Positions 12,901 through 24,100 are shown, counted from the stretch's first letter. The stretch: DNA of 64,000 nucleotides from Hawksworthiomyces lignivorus (GCA_002917075.1 NTMA01000026.1:310001-374000); one strand, 5' to 3'. Translations and numbers: made by a program. Notes: generated by a model not told the origin, from the letters alone.

Positions 12901-14295
12901 TCGACGTAGCGGCACCCCTGAGCTAGCGTAAAAGGTGTTCTTGCTCATCACCAACTCCTGAAGTGTCCAAGACCGCTGGGACCACTCTGGTGACTGCTTG
13001 TAGATCGATTCAAATTCCTGAAAACCGGGCGTCTCTTGCGGAATTTGCCCATTTTTGGATTCTGTGAAGCGCTTCCACTCTCGGACAGCTTCGTCTTCCG
13101 AGAAGCGGCTCTCCAACTGCACGAGTGCAAACTCGGCTTGTGCATACCAGTCACCCATGAGTGCGATAGACTCGGAATACTCGCCACCGTTCTTTTTGTC
13201 GATACAGCACGTGTCAACCCACAGATAGCACTTCTCACGCTTTGCAAAGAGGTTTTTCTGGAAGATGTCCCGAGCCTGAGCGATGGAGTCTCGGATCTTG
13301 ATCGCCGATTTCCACTTTTGCAGGAAGGTGATCATCTCATCGACTGCTTCACGAAGCCGGCTGTGAGCGGCAAAGAACTCCAAATCTTGCTGGACAAGAT
13401 TTTGCTCCTCCTGTGCGTTGTCGCGGTCCTTCTCCGCTTGGGCGACGCGCTGTGCTGCATTGGCAACGACCTGGTTGATTGCTTGACTGTCTGCAGATGC
13501 AGCACCATCAGACTCCTTGATTTCGCCCTTGCCAATCGTGACATCGTCCATCTTCTTGTCAATGTCCTTCTTCATTTGAGAGATGAGATTCCCAAATATC
13601 TCTCCCTCCATTTTGGCGAAACTGAGCTGTGCCTTCGCGCTTGCCGCTTCGCGCTTGGCGTATTCAAAGCTTCCATTGACGGCCTTTGAGGTGAGGCGTC
13701 GCTTTAGAAGATCGCCAATGTCGGGTTCTGTCAAAATGTCGCTGGCCAGCGCTTTGATCACACGTTCTTGCCTACTTATATCGCGCTCGCACTTCCGCAA
13801 GACCAGCTTGACGTCCTCGTCTCGAGTAGTTAGGCCGCTGGAACCGAATTCTGCAGTGCCGGAGGATTCCAGAGCCCTCTTAGCGAGTTTCATATCTTCC
13901 TTCCTCGCTTTTTTGATATCGGCAAGTGAGATTTCTTCTCCTCTCCAACGGTGGGACAGCATGCAGTATTGGCCCAGCGTGCCCAAGGCTGGATACTCAA
14001 CAAGGTTGCCTGTATCGATGTCAAACATGCGAAATGGCGCCTGGCTCTGGTTTGATGTATCTCGGACACTGAGAAACTCGATATCCTGGATTCCGGCGGC
14101 CCCTAAGTTGGCGGTGTTGATAAACGTGGGCCGAAAGAGCGGAACAAACAGAACTTTGAGCATAGCCTGGAGCTTGTCTGCGCTATCGCCCATTTCCCCA
14201 AAGAAGTTCTTAAGGTCATGGGGCGACAAGTTCGCGCCCTTGGCCAGGGCATCAAATTTCTTGAGCAAAAGGGCTTTGTCTGTGAAAGATGCCAT
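9940..14295 (-). CDS. Large HET-domain protein with coiled-coil insertion
   Basis: HET domains mark fungal proteins that trigger heterokaryon incompatibility or related cell death. This is a single exon of 1451 aa from the ATG at 14295; the open frame extends upstream only to a TTG. All three HET signature blocks are present: QYCMLSHRWRGEE (about 109-121), YLWVDTCCIDK (about 357-367) followed by ALMGDWYAQAEFALVQL, and WSQRSWTLQEL (about 438-448). Blocks 1 and 2, normally some tens of residues apart, are separated here by about 225 residues of charged, probably coiled-coil sequence (about 125-350). Further on come helical sequence, a long Pro/Ala-rich linker (about 850-1030), an unrecognised C-terminal domain (about 1050-1340) containing a Lys/Glu/Asp-rich stretch, and a short tail. 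No NACHT or repeat domain was seen. The modin-like gene at 18585 lies about 4 kb away, which fits an incompatibility context. The HET call is firm; the trigger is unknown. Confidence 0.85.
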   Translation of the reverse strand: MASFTDKALLLKKFDALAKGANLSPHDLKNFFGEMGDSADKLQAMLKVLFVPLFRPTFINTANLGAAGIQDIEFLSVRDTSNQSQAPFRMFDIDTGNLVEYPALGTLGQYCMLSHRWRGEEISLADIKKARKEDMKLAKRALESSGTAEFGSSGLTTRDEDVKLVLRKCERDISRQERVIKALASDILTEPDIGDLLKRRLTSKAVNGSFEYAKREAASAKAQLSFAKMEGEIFGNLISQMKKDIDKKMDDVTIGKGEIKESDGAASADSQAINQVVANAAQRVAQAEKDRDNAQEEQNLVQQDLEFFAAHSRLREAVDEMITFLQKWKSAIKIRDSIAQARDIFQKNLFAKREKCYLWVDTCCIDKKNGGEYSESIALMGDWYAQAEFALVQLESRFSEDEAVREWKRFTESKNGQIPQETPGFQEFESIYKQSPEWSQRSWTLQELVMSKNTFYASSGVPLRRPVESLGQFYHLVPFIDLYCQVDAENVYMKAAGFGSWNTSVLLSVSTDQRSTYTGRDSYIEMEHTSPPIIEDEIKDDIDMHEKATADAAKIKMAHRLIVLLDGLGVQFPSDMTVESAKADMAQAVYLAAADLASLGGSSTSGSSRALLEALKDCLPTPVAKNLTEQKKDKDQVEAQNVINFLLQLLVRETHALIEDDRKYLALFGKVKKLEEWQLGTRRTGFPTRDVMSLLFHRRSTKNVDHVYSVMGILGVKFLTFPAEGVPKALSRLLDEVLINHNDVSVFNWTGIDMSSPVRGRSMYPSSHEAFGTSTDEKRSSRYNLLLSQEIQGKMLEVVEAYHNVIFLLREAITFFKDKDQRGLPVSWIRKVVEAVQFTTLQALEPHLSNIAKIVGYILTKCKVAPPPPSTPSAAQPTALPAAQPASPPPAQPSPAPNPPREKGLAGLSKDFKPNLSGMASLKDKKMPKIGLGRKKPAESAAPAVIEPQTASPPPPPASVAVPTPAAPAPQANIAPPPRPSWEASDGPVQKYLDDLITAAQEKKTVEGVNLPDDVSEVNFKPPPQKSNKNLGAGDGPSPSMISPNPIIINNSGIEGIFDVQRVIVTMMDHGKMRRQVAQATSPQQKISGWCTVSTGFARVVVNFSCEARILERELDIVETIENKVLKEQDKEEGKKRHDILAKGMFVTNIADRMTKKKDKDKAPPSAEKADDGEAKADDQEEKKEDEQDEDDNTEEERMVSRMIAYIQQPDLRLVAGEWVLARFSGVPGANWFLCHLELGSTHQFYGYRVAASEIDFHNSAPETGLVNVWQAYMNRKKRKMCYILSNYLDSKEMATLSGDKKKESASFAKMGIANFRSQPFPGAKIITPTSPASPNAEEKEEPEAAATASQSGEEDDDEGPDLVSQISGPKALLGGAWRQGKLAAEAAGISAFFTAVEMLLAMRGNDLDQNLSASALKRTPKALQPAVENMNDNRNFLPSMFHSAKRVHMF

Positions 14296-15643
14296 ATTGA
14301 GAGTTTGCTTCAATGTTATTAGAGGCGGCCACAGAAAGAATCAGTGCCTTAGAGAAGTCATAGAACAACCCCACCCCAACACACCTCTGTAGACACAAGG
14401 AGCAGCATCATTAAGTACATAGGCCGATATCCAGCCTGTCCATTTTCTGCTGCTTGATGTAACCAAAAAAAAAAAAAAACAAAAAAAAAGGAAAATAAAC
14501 TAAAAAAAATACCAAAAAATAAAAGTATAAACACGAGCCTCAAAATTGAGCACGGTGGGGTGAATTGCCTCATCGAGACTAGTCTTAGTGAGGCCAGCTG
14601 CATATCGCAAGGCTCACCAAAACAAGGATGCAGATGTCTGTTCCTGTATTAGGAAAGTATTCAGCTCGCAGCTGCATGACCGTGCATGCTTACTGCAGCT
14701 CCCATTTCGAGGCCAGCAATGAGCCACGTAAAATCAAATAAACTTGAAACTGAGATGTGATGAGACTATGGGGATCGTTTACTGGCTCCTAATACTTGGA
14801 AATGGTGGCATCGGCTTCAAAAAAAGAGAGCGGGAGGTTGCCGAAGTTCCATATTGGCTGCGCTGTGACAAATTGCAGAGCTTTATCCACACAACAAAGA
14901 GCCTCATCTTGAGTGATTCTCTGAATGGGTATCCCTGGGGTGCGTCCAGCCCTAGTGTCTAGGGTCTAAATTAGCTCAATGCATTTCGTAGCTTGTCCTA
15001 TCAGTTTCTTCTATTCGAGGATTCACGAAAACCCCAGTATTCACTTATGCACATTGTTGCCGAGAGCCAGGACCGAATTAAAAGTAAGACGGGAGGGTCC
15101 AAACCGTCGAAAGTGATCATAATCTTCAGCCGTACGAGCATTTTAAAGAGCGAGACAATAGCAATAGCACCATCACGACTTCCATCCAACTCAATCTACC
15201 AAGGTATAGTACATGTACTCTTCAGGCAGCAACGTGCTAGGCACCTATGACGCTAAAAGGTGTTGAGGACTGATTAATCCTGGTCTTAGAATACCATACA
15301 CAAGGTACTCTTAATTTTTCGCGACGCGCGGCTCCGGCATTTAATTTCAAAACCAGTGCGCCAACATCACATACACTTCTAGGATTATCGACTGAAAAGT
15401 TGCCAACTGAAAGAATAGGTTATACCATCTTAAGTTTCTGCTACGTTTCTAAACAAAGTTCAACTGCTATTTGTCAGCTATTTGAAGCAGCTGAGCCGCA
15501 TCATCTTAGACGACTGCCGCTTCAATCTTGTAGCACCCAACAATCTGGAAGACGACATAAGTTATCTTAGGCGTGGTTTCTCCACTCTCCAACTTCCCAT
15601 CTCTGAAATTTTGGCTATCAAAGAGATACAACGATTTCTTACC
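14296..15643. other. AT-rich divergent intergenic region with A-tracts
   Basis: Promoter space between the HET gene (minus) and the five-exon gene (plus). Positions 14463-14525 hold several A-runs in a nearly pure A-rich stretch. No coding signal is clear, although the frame of the next gene's first exon stays open upstream to about 15482, so a longer N-terminus is possible. Confidence 0.45.
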
Positions 15644-16621
15644 ATGGCATCTTACCATCGAGTTCTTGACATTTTTGGCCGTTCCGTTGACCAAAAGAGT
15701 GTGGAATGTGACTAGTACGCTGTTCTGATATTATATAATATTCTTTCCTCGACTGACACAAAATCTTCACCTTCATAGCGATATTCATCCATGGGATATC
15801 CTGGTGGATGAAGAGCGATGGGCAGGCAAAATTCGACTGATTGGCTTTGTTGACGTATTCTTCCTCATCTGCTACTCCGGCGAGTCTCGCTTTGATCACG
15901 GACTTATGATATATAGTACGTGAAGCGATGTGAGAAGAATTGCCCAAATCAAATCCAGATGGACTAATTCAATGATAACACTAAATCAGAGGACGATGAT
16001 GCGATCCGCCACGCTCTTAAGCGTGCTCAGGACAAGAAGCCTGTCGATGCCGGACTAACAGTTGTTAACAAGAAGAAAGTGGACGAGCGCAAAGGTTGGA
16101 GCCAGACTCACTCTCTCCCTTTAAAAATGGATAAATCTCTGTTAACAGGAACTCAATTTGAACAAATGCAGAGCTGGAACGATTCTTTTCCTTCGAGAGT
16201 CAAAAGGGTGGACTCGATTACACTATTACCAGCTTGGGACAACCTATCGGATTGAAAACCGAATATGACTCGAACGACTTGACAAAGCATGTCATAAAAA
16301 TCCGCAAAGGACGGGACCCAGTAATGAGAAGTATGTCTCCCCTACTTCCGTATTAGACTTGCTCGTATCATTGTTGTGATCTTAGTTTTGACTTCGCCGC
16401 ATCACACAGGTCAGCTTCGCCGCGGCTTGAAGCAGCACGGTACATTTGATCTAATACACGATGCCATCCGCCTCAGCGTCATTACACACGCGGAAATGCT
16501 CGGGTACATTATGAGAAACACGGTTGGAGGGACCATGACTCACGATGTGATGGGAAAGTACATGGATAATCTCACAAGCGGAGGCTCCAAGAATATGGCG
16601 TTGTCGGGTGAACAAGTATAA
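15644..16621 (+). CDS. Unrecognised five-exon gene, 227-aa protein
   Basis: I do not recognise this protein. Five exons join without a stop: 15644-15714, 15779-15915, 15990-16094, 16172-16330 and 16410-16621. The start has an ideal context (ACCATGG). The introns are 64, 74, 77, 79 and similar in length, with donors GTACGC, GTACGT, GTTGGA (weak) and GTATGT, all with AG acceptors; the first has a CTGAC branch site. Phase agreement over four junctions makes chance unlikely. The product begins MASYHRVLDIFG, contains YDIHPWDILVDEERW near residue 24, a Lys-rich middle, the segment ELERFFSFESQKGGLDYTI, and a C-terminal helix-rich part with LRRGLKQHGTFDLIHDAIR. No signal peptide or membrane segment is obvious. 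It lies between the HET and modin-like genes. An extra upstream exon or a TTG-extended N-terminus is possible. Confidence 0.5.
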
Positions 16622-18584
16622 AGAACAAAGCTGCGTCCGTGGGATACTCACTCATTTTCAGATACATGTATCATAGAAGTCGAGACCTGTTCCAGTTTAC
16701 ACGTCCAAATTGCATGCTTCAACTTGTCGGCTTGTTCTTTCATATACAGAAGCCTGACTTTTCAACTACAGCGAGCACGAAGCTTAATCCATGAATGAGG
16801 TAATGAGCTCTAAGAGTGTGTATATATAAGACACCATTACACGGTATTAATCAATTTAGTAGGTGGTGGCTTTTCAGACTAATCCGTGTGCAATTACTCC
16901 TCCAATTGTGTAAGTCATGCGGTGGCGCGGAAGCGAGGCGTAGAGATTACTCGACTCAACCAAACCACTTAAGAAAACAACAATTATCAAGGCAAGCTTC
17001 ACGATTAATTGTTATCTGGCAATCTCCTACCGTCAAGAGGAGCCGAGGTTGCCCTCCTTGATCAACAAGATCCTCCATTTGTGTGAGGCCGCGCCTCTAT
17101 AGGAGTTGGGGGGGCGCCTGGCTAGATACGAGGCGCCTTTTTCGTAGCTTCACCAAAATATGTTCATTAAATTTATGGGTAGGTTTGCTTACATCGCCTC
17201 CGGATGATCAGAGCGACTCTATGCGTCTTTTTTTGCCTAAGTTTCGCTACTTCCCCACAATGAAAGCACTGGAAAGTCTATCACCCCTCTTCTTCATTTG
17301 CCTGGAGGGTGGTGAAGGCTGGCAAACCACCCATTTAAGAATTTCATCCAGGCCCAGGGGGGTCCTCTTCTTTAACAACTCAGTGACTGAGGCTGTGGTT
17401 AGATTGACTGGCAGGTGCTGTTAGTTCAAATTGAACGAAAATATACGGAGTAGGCTCAGACGGGTTATTTTTCAATTACCTACATTTTCACGATGTTGAC
17501 CAATGATTGGAACAGATATTAACTATGTACACTGGGGTAAGGGCAGTTCTAATGACGAGCGAAAGGAAATTAATGCGAGATGCTTGCTGCTGGCGGTCTT
17601 TCGACTCCTATGCTTTCTCTTAAACTACGCCAGAAGTATCTAGTTGCGTAGCTTTTTAAAATTTTCTAACAAACCTATACACGAATGTTCTTGCGCAGCT
17701 CGTGTCAAAGTGCTCTTTTGGTAAATTCCTAAAGCGGATGCGCCTGGTAAGCTGAAGTCCGCGGGTGAGTGCATTGCCACAGCTTTTTTATGTAGCAGCA
17801 AAAGCGGACCTACCAAGTGGGCTTGGTTGGCCAGTGGACAAATTCAGTGTTTTATCTACCGCCGGCGGCACTTGAAAACTGGCATAACACTGCAGCTGCT
17901 TCTCACTTCCAAGTATTTTCAATAAAGCTCTGTAGGTGCTGAGGTTCTGTGATTTTCAAAACCGCTAGATAGCCAGATGACTGTGGGCGTTCCAGAGCTG
18001 AGCTGCCCAACACCGTGGCTTTAGTGGATTGGAGTGGAAATATTATGCTCAAAAATTAAATTCGACGAGATCAGCGCAATTGGTTGCTGCCACTGGAATA
18101 ATTAGTGGATCTCGCCGGCCACATTGACCGTGCCCTATTCAAAGAGGCTTAGCGGACAAGCATGAGGATGTCGAGAGCGCCTGAGTCTCGTCGGGCGGCC
18201 AGAGAAGGGCAACGTTAGAGGCCGATGTAACCTGCGGCTGACCATATGGGACCAATCAATGAAAAGCAACACGCGTTGGCTGCGGCGTGGTCCCGCTTCG
18301 AGTGCCAAGAATACTCATAGTTTCAACGGCAATGTTGAATTGACACACTGTCAGCTTCAATTTGTTGACAAAGTCCTATCGCTATTTCAACTCTTCCCCT
18401 TTTCAACTCTGCCCCTGTTGCATCTCGCTCCAAGCCTGCTCTCGTGCTCTGAGACGGCCTCTTTCATATTCCACGTATTTAAGTCTACGAAACCAGCGTT
18501 TTCCCCTCTCCCGAAACGGCTGTTCGGTCTGTTTACACTGGTTCTTATTTGTATCAATAGGACGACCGTCTTGCCTCCGCAGCC
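16622..18584. other. Intergenic region
   Basis: About 2 kb with no supported gene. The open frame at 17083-17424 has no recognisable content. A GC-rich hairpin (GGCGCCT ... AGGCGCC followed by TTTTTCG) lies at 17113-17144. The last 300 bases are CT-rich and probably form the promoter and leader of the modin-like gene. Confidence 0.45.
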
Positions 18585-20474
18585 ATGGTTAGCTCCGACC
18601 AGATGGTAGCCATTGTGGCTTTGGCGGTCTCAGTTGTCGCGCTTATAGGCACAATACTGCAGGTGATTCAGCAATACCTAGCATCGGCTGCTGGCTATTC
18701 CAACTGTGATGCCACGGCGATTGGGCCATGGCACGTCACAAAGAAACGGAAATTTCGACTTGGCGAGATGCGCTTTGAAGTGCTATTTGAGACCCCTGTT
18801 TTTTTTGTGTGTGCCGCAAACAACAAGAACGGTCCGATCAAGGGAGCACCTGTGTGGTTTATAGATGGCACGGAAACCAGCATTCGCCTCACACGCTCGG
18901 TTCCGTTTCAGAGTCCTGGGGTTGACCCAACCAAGCGCATCCACACAGCCGACAGCGAGACGGCAACGTGGGTTCGGCTCATACGGGAGCTTCAGCGGAT
19001 GGAACAAGACTCACGAATCTGGCAGCAAGCTCAGTTCAAGAACGAGCAAGGAGAAGAGCCTAAGAAATCATATGATTTTATTGACCACAAGCTGTGTGTG
19101 GCTATCCAGGCCAAAAAGCAGTCATGGGACACGATGCCGAGCAGCCTGAACCGACCTTACGCGACAACGACAATATCGCATCTTGTGGAATTGGCAGCCA
19201 TGCTTGGCATCTACTGGAGAGAATTCGACCAGTCTGGTGGCAGGTACCGGGCAGACGGCAACGGTTATGTGCTAACCGGTAGCCAGATGCCGGATCTAGG
19301 CATTGTGCTGTTCACCTTTCAAATCTCCGGCAAGAGCACGTTTGCGGAAAACCGAATCATCCCAGCCGACGAATGCAAGGATTTGGCGTTTGGTGTTGTG
19401 CCAACCATCTTTCGCGATAAGGACGACACGCGCCGGCTTACATCCATAGTAGGCGACACATCTGATCTAACTACGCTAGTCCTGGGCGGTCGCAACGAGC
19501 TTGCGGAGACGCTTGTGTCGTTCGGTTGCAACACGAACACGTCCAACTGCGTCCGTGATGATACGACGAAGCACGGCCACCTGTTCCCTCGTATGCATTT
19601 CCCCCTCTCCTTTTTGGCTGTTTTGTTCGTGTTCGCTCTAATTAACCTCTGTCTAGTTGCTTTCGAAATCACTGGCATGCTGGGACGTACGTTGCGTGTG
19701 AGAAGGAGCCTGTTTCGCCTGCTTCCCAACCCGACGTTCTACCACTGGGATAAAAAATATTTTGACTTGCCAAAACTCCTATTAGTATATAACAACTGGA
19801 TTAACGAATTGGCAAAAAAGAACGAACATGTTCAAGGCTTACAAGACCTCTCAAATGGCGTTGCTGAGATGCTTGGAAGTAAAGCGGAAGATGACGAAGC
19901 TAGCGGCGGCATCGGTGATCTGCCACTGCTAGATATCCTTCACGATGCTCTGGATGACTGCGATCAGTACTTGACGGCAATAGGTCGACAGAGAGTCAAG
20001 CTTGTGCTCCGTGGACATGTTCAGGAGTTGTTGCTCATGGTAAATAGCGAAGGCGAGTACGACTCTGAGAACCAGGGTGGTTCAACTCTTAGTGACAACG
20101 AAACAGACAAAGCGGCTGAAATCGACCTTGTGTACCAGCTAGTGGGAGAAAGCGCCAATGCTGGAAAGGCTAATGTTGATGACCTGATGACAGCATCTCC
20201 TGAAGAGCGCGAGGAGATGCTGATGGAAATTTACTTCTTGAGGCTGCTACCGCGGGTGGTTAAGCAGGCTCTTAAAGCTTGGCCACATGGCGGCAATGAC
20301 AATAGCGAAGTGCCATTCTCGCTAAGTGCCTCGAGTAAAGAGGTAGCTAGACTGTGGTGCACGCTAGTATTCCGTATGCTCTGCTGGCTGCTACTACACG
20401 ACTTCAACAAATTGGATGTGCAGATTCCAAAGAGCGAGCTTCGGGGTAATCGTCTACCGGTGTACATTTGGTGA
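18585..20474 (+). CDS. Modin-like membrane protein
   Basis: Resembles the fungal modin family, named after the Podospora modifier of heterokaryon incompatibility. It is a single exon of 629 aa starting at AGCCATGG. The N-terminus is a membrane segment of the family type (about residues 7-30, MVAIVALAVSVVALIGTILQ) followed by QQYLASAAGYSNC. A second membrane segment lies at about 340-366 (SFLAVLFVFALINLCLVAF), just after a short Cys-containing stretch. The remaining C-terminal 260 residues are soluble, helix-rich and acidic. The overall arrangement is short N-terminal anchor, soluble domain, second membrane span and cytoplasmic tail. The HET-domain gene about 4 kb upstream supports a self-recognition or death-modifying context, but this is inference. 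The family name comes from recognition of the N-terminal motif, not from an alignment. Confidence 0.65.
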   Translation: MVSSDQMVAIVALAVSVVALIGTILQVIQQYLASAAGYSNCDATAIGPWHVTKKRKFRLGEMRFEVLFETPVFFVCAANNKNGPIKGAPVWFIDGTETSIRLTRSVPFQSPGVDPTKRIHTADSETATWVRLIRELQRMEQDSRIWQQAQFKNEQGEEPKKSYDFIDHKLCVAIQAKKQSWDTMPSSLNRPYATTTISHLVELAAMLGIYWREFDQSGGRYRADGNGYVLTGSQMPDLGIVLFTFQISGKSTFAENRIIPADECKDLAFGVVPTIFRDKDDTRRLTSIVGDTSDLTTLVLGGRNELAETLVSFGCNTNTSNCVRDDTTKHGHLFPRMHFPLSFLAVLFVFALINLCLVAFEITGMLGRTLRVRRSLFRLLPNPTFYHWDKKYFDLPKLLLVYNNWINELAKKNEHVQGLQDLSNGVAEMLGSKAEDDEASGGIGDLPLLDILHDALDDCDQYLTAIGRQRVKLVLRGHVQELLLMVNSEGEYDSENQGGSTLSDNETDKAAEIDLVYQLVGESANAGKANVDDLMTASPEEREEMLMEIYFLRLLPRVVKQALKAWPHGGNDNSEVPFSLSASSKEVARLWCTLVFRMLCWLLLHDFNKLDVQIPKSELRGNRLPVYIW

Positions 20475-21125
20475 ACAAAGTTAGAAGAGCCGGATAATAG
20501 CTAAGAGAATTTGCTGTACCTAAGGCATGATTCAACATTAATAGCATTAATACCCTTCGAAAGTGTAGCAGCCACATTGAGTCTCTGAGAGAATTTCTGT
20601 GTATATAAAATAATAAGGCCTTCGAACATCACTAATCCTTTTCAACTACATCCGTAGTCTTGTGACAACCTGTATGGACTCGGTGAAGGCTGTGTTTTGG
20701 CCAGCTGTTTCTTTATTGAACTTTTGGTAAGGCATTGTTTATATTTTTAATTTTATTTATTTATATTTTTAGACGTTTGTTTAATAGTCGTACGTCGCCT
20801 CTTACTTCTCTGGAGTAAGGTAACTCATATACGCGCCGAAATTCGCCCATCACTCTCTCGAGATAAGCACACCCTTTTCAAAACTCTCCAGTTGCCACAT
20901 GCATTCTTTGATTTATGTCCTCAATAGCACGAGTAACATAAGCTGCTTCCGGATCTTTTCCAGATGCAAGAAGGTCGATACTAAGTTCATATTAAAAGTA
21001 TCGGATAGCGAAGAGAATATTCTTGCATGAAAAAGGATATGCGATTTGTATTATTTTACCCCTGTGCTACATTTACAATTTCTAATGTCCTACTCTTTTA
21101 TTAGACCATACCATTCGTTCTAGTC
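20475..21125. other. Intergenic region between convergent genes
   Basis: AT-rich 3' flanks of the modin-like gene (plus) and the chitinase gene (minus), with T/A-rich runs near 20738-20770. Nothing coding was seen. Confidence 0.5.
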
Positions 21126-24100
21126 TCAAGCCGTGCACTTGCCAGTGGCTTTTTGGATCTTGCTCATACGCGAGCCGACGCGGTCGCCCAGCTTAGCTAG
21201 GTCACCAGCTTTCATTGTGCGCTGGATATCGGCAGCCTTAGCAACTGTAGCGATGTCGGCGAGAGCGAGTGGTGCCATGATGAGATCGACGATGGCGAGA
21301 GGTGCGTTGTTGGGATCGTCGACGATCGTGTAAACGTCTAGAGCGGCGTTTCCGGCGGCGCCGAGGACGTCAAGAATGGCAACAATGCTACCAATCTCAG
21401 CGATAGAGCCAGCAATTTCGCCAGCAATGGGCACGAAGAAGAAGATGGCCGAGAGGAAAGCTAGGATAATGGCTTTTCGTTCCTCTTCTTCGATCTTATC
21501 AGCGGTCTGGATGACAACGGACATGCTCTCGATACCTTGGGCAGTCATGAGGATGGGCAAGCTGACGGCATCGACAAGGTCGAGATCGTCGGCGAGCGAA
21601 CTGTCGGTGAAGATCTGAGCAAGGGTGTCAGAGAGCTGGCCAGGCAAGTCGGCAGAGTTGTTGAGACCCGACTGGGCGACATCCTTGGGGTTGGAGACGT
21701 CGGCAACGCCATAACCGTTGGGGAAAGGGGCGCCGAATTCGTAGCCGGTGTTCCAGCACTCGTCCCCGTCGCCTGGCGAGTGGCCACTGCCGCTGCAGGA
21801 GTCAATGTCCGTGTAGAGCCCAAATCCGATCTTATCCTTGGGGATGCCGGTGGCGTTGAGCAGGTCAGCATAGAAGTCGTTGGCCTTGTCAGAGACCAGC
21901 GTCCAGTAGATCGTCTGCTCATACGGGTCATCGGGCCCGTAGCCGCGCTTAGAATAGTCGGGCGGGCATGGCTCTGTCTCGTTGGCATCGCGCACATTGA
22001 GCACCCTGGTGTTTACGGGGCGGTCACGCTGCATGATGGCTCCCTCCAGCCGGTCTACATAGCAGGGGTTATCGCTGTCTTCTTGAAAACAGTAATCGCA
22101 GTAACTATCGCTCTGCTTGTTGCTCTCGCATGCAGAACAGCACATCTGCAGCTCGGTGATGACGCACGTGAAGTAATCGTTGCCGTGCTGCATCATAAAG
22201 TCGTGCACCTGAGTACTGGCACTGTCGGCTACCGCTTTGGCGTACACTTTAAACTTGTCGTCATAGCCTTCGTTCATAAGGTCTGTGTAGTTGCTGCGCG
22301 CCGTACTCAGTAGATTCGTCAGCGCTTGCAGCGTGTACGCACCCACGCACTGGTCGGGCCACCCGGCCATCTCCGCGTCTGTCAAGTCGTCCAGTGTCCG
22401 TGTATCTCCGGGCCCTCCGTCACATGGCTCCCACGAATCGTCTTCACTACTGTCGCAGATGTCAAAGGTGCTAACCTCCGCAGTGTCTATGCACGTGTCG
22501 TCGTCTTCATCATCGTCACTACCATCACCTGGGTCACCTTCAAAGTCGCTCCAGTTGGCAAGGTCCAGCGCCCAGTCTACAGTACCGGCAAAGTTGAGGC
22601 CCTGGTACCGTGAGATACGCGAGTCTTTAACATCATCTGTCATATAGGCAACCCAAGTACTACCACTGCCGTCATCGTCGCTGTAGACGGCGTAGTTACT
22701 GTCTGTCTCGCTATCGTACCAACTTTTGGTTGTTGACTGGTTGGCGTAGAGATAGTTGAGAATCTCCGCATTGCCAATATATCCAGCCGTTTGTGTGCAC
22801 TCTCCAGGCTGTGCTGTAGAATCGTCGTACGCGCCTGTATAGAGGCACTGAGGCCCTGTGCAGGAAACATCAGCCATACCAAAAGACCGACCGTAACTTG
22901 ACAAGCCCACGGTGATCAAGTTGGTCGGCACACCGGCCTTGGTGATCATGGCCAATGCGTACATAGTTTCAGTCATGTTGATGTGGCTGCGCAGGCAATT
23001 ACCGCCAGGACAACCGTCCTGTGCCCACACATTGCCATCATCCCACTGGCCATGCAGGTCATATGTCATGTAGACAACATAGTCGACCTCGCCCGCCATT
23101 TCTTTGACTGGGAAGTGCTGTAAGTACCAGTACGATGCCGGGGCCGCAAATGAAATTGTCTTGTCTGTGTCTAAACCAAGGTGCCCACGCAAAGCTCCTA
23201 AGAAGCGAAAGTAGTTAGGCCCATCTGACGCCTGACCTGGCGGAATGCCTGGGATATCGGGTGCGCCCGGGTACTCCCAGTCAAAATCGACGCCGTCTAT
23301 GCCCTGGTCGTTGAGAAATTGGATAATATTGTCGGCAAATGTAATGAAGTTGTCGTCATTCATAGCCTGGCGCAATCTGTCGTACGTTGCGGCATCAGTC
23401 GAGTACCCCCAGCCGCCAAGAGACACGATGCGCTTAGCACTGAGCGTCTTGAAAGTGTCCCACTGGTTATACGTATCGTTGATCACAATATTGAGGTTAT
23501 CGTCGATAGTGGCAAAGGCCCAGTGCACGTGTGTATACAATGTCGTATCAATCTCGGACACACGCATATTAAGGCATGGCCGGTCATAATTCCACGATTC
23601 ATAGTAGCCGACGCGGATGAATTGCTCGGGCCCAGAATCATTATTGGCAATATCCGTGCCGCAGTTGGAGATGCAGCCATTCTCACCCGGCGGCGATGTG
23701 CCCGGGTTACCTGAAGGACCCGTATGGTTGGTGCAGTAGGCTGGAGTGATGCCGCACTGGCCCCACTTGTCACAGCAAGCATTGAGCGGACACGGGTTAA
23801 GGTCTGCCAGCGATGTGCCGTTGGTTGGCATCGTCGTACCCGGTACTTGTGGCCCACACTGTGTACCCTCCACCGCATTTGGCAGCGGCGGCGTGCCCGT
23901 GCTGAGGCAGATGGCTAATTCAGCTTGGATCGACTGGCACCCAGTCCAACCCCAAGTGGTGCCGTTGTTGAAACTCTCAATCTTCTCAATCGTCAGATCG
24001 TACGTCGCTGCAATCTGTGAACAGCTGTCACCCGACTGTATTGTGTACGCGTAGCATGTGCCGTTGGGGTTTTGCTTGGGCGTGATGTCCGGCAGTGTCC

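Noticed and set aside
9949..13689. Several long plus-strand frames opposite the HET gene
   Set aside because: They are antisense shadows of the HET-domain coding sequence.
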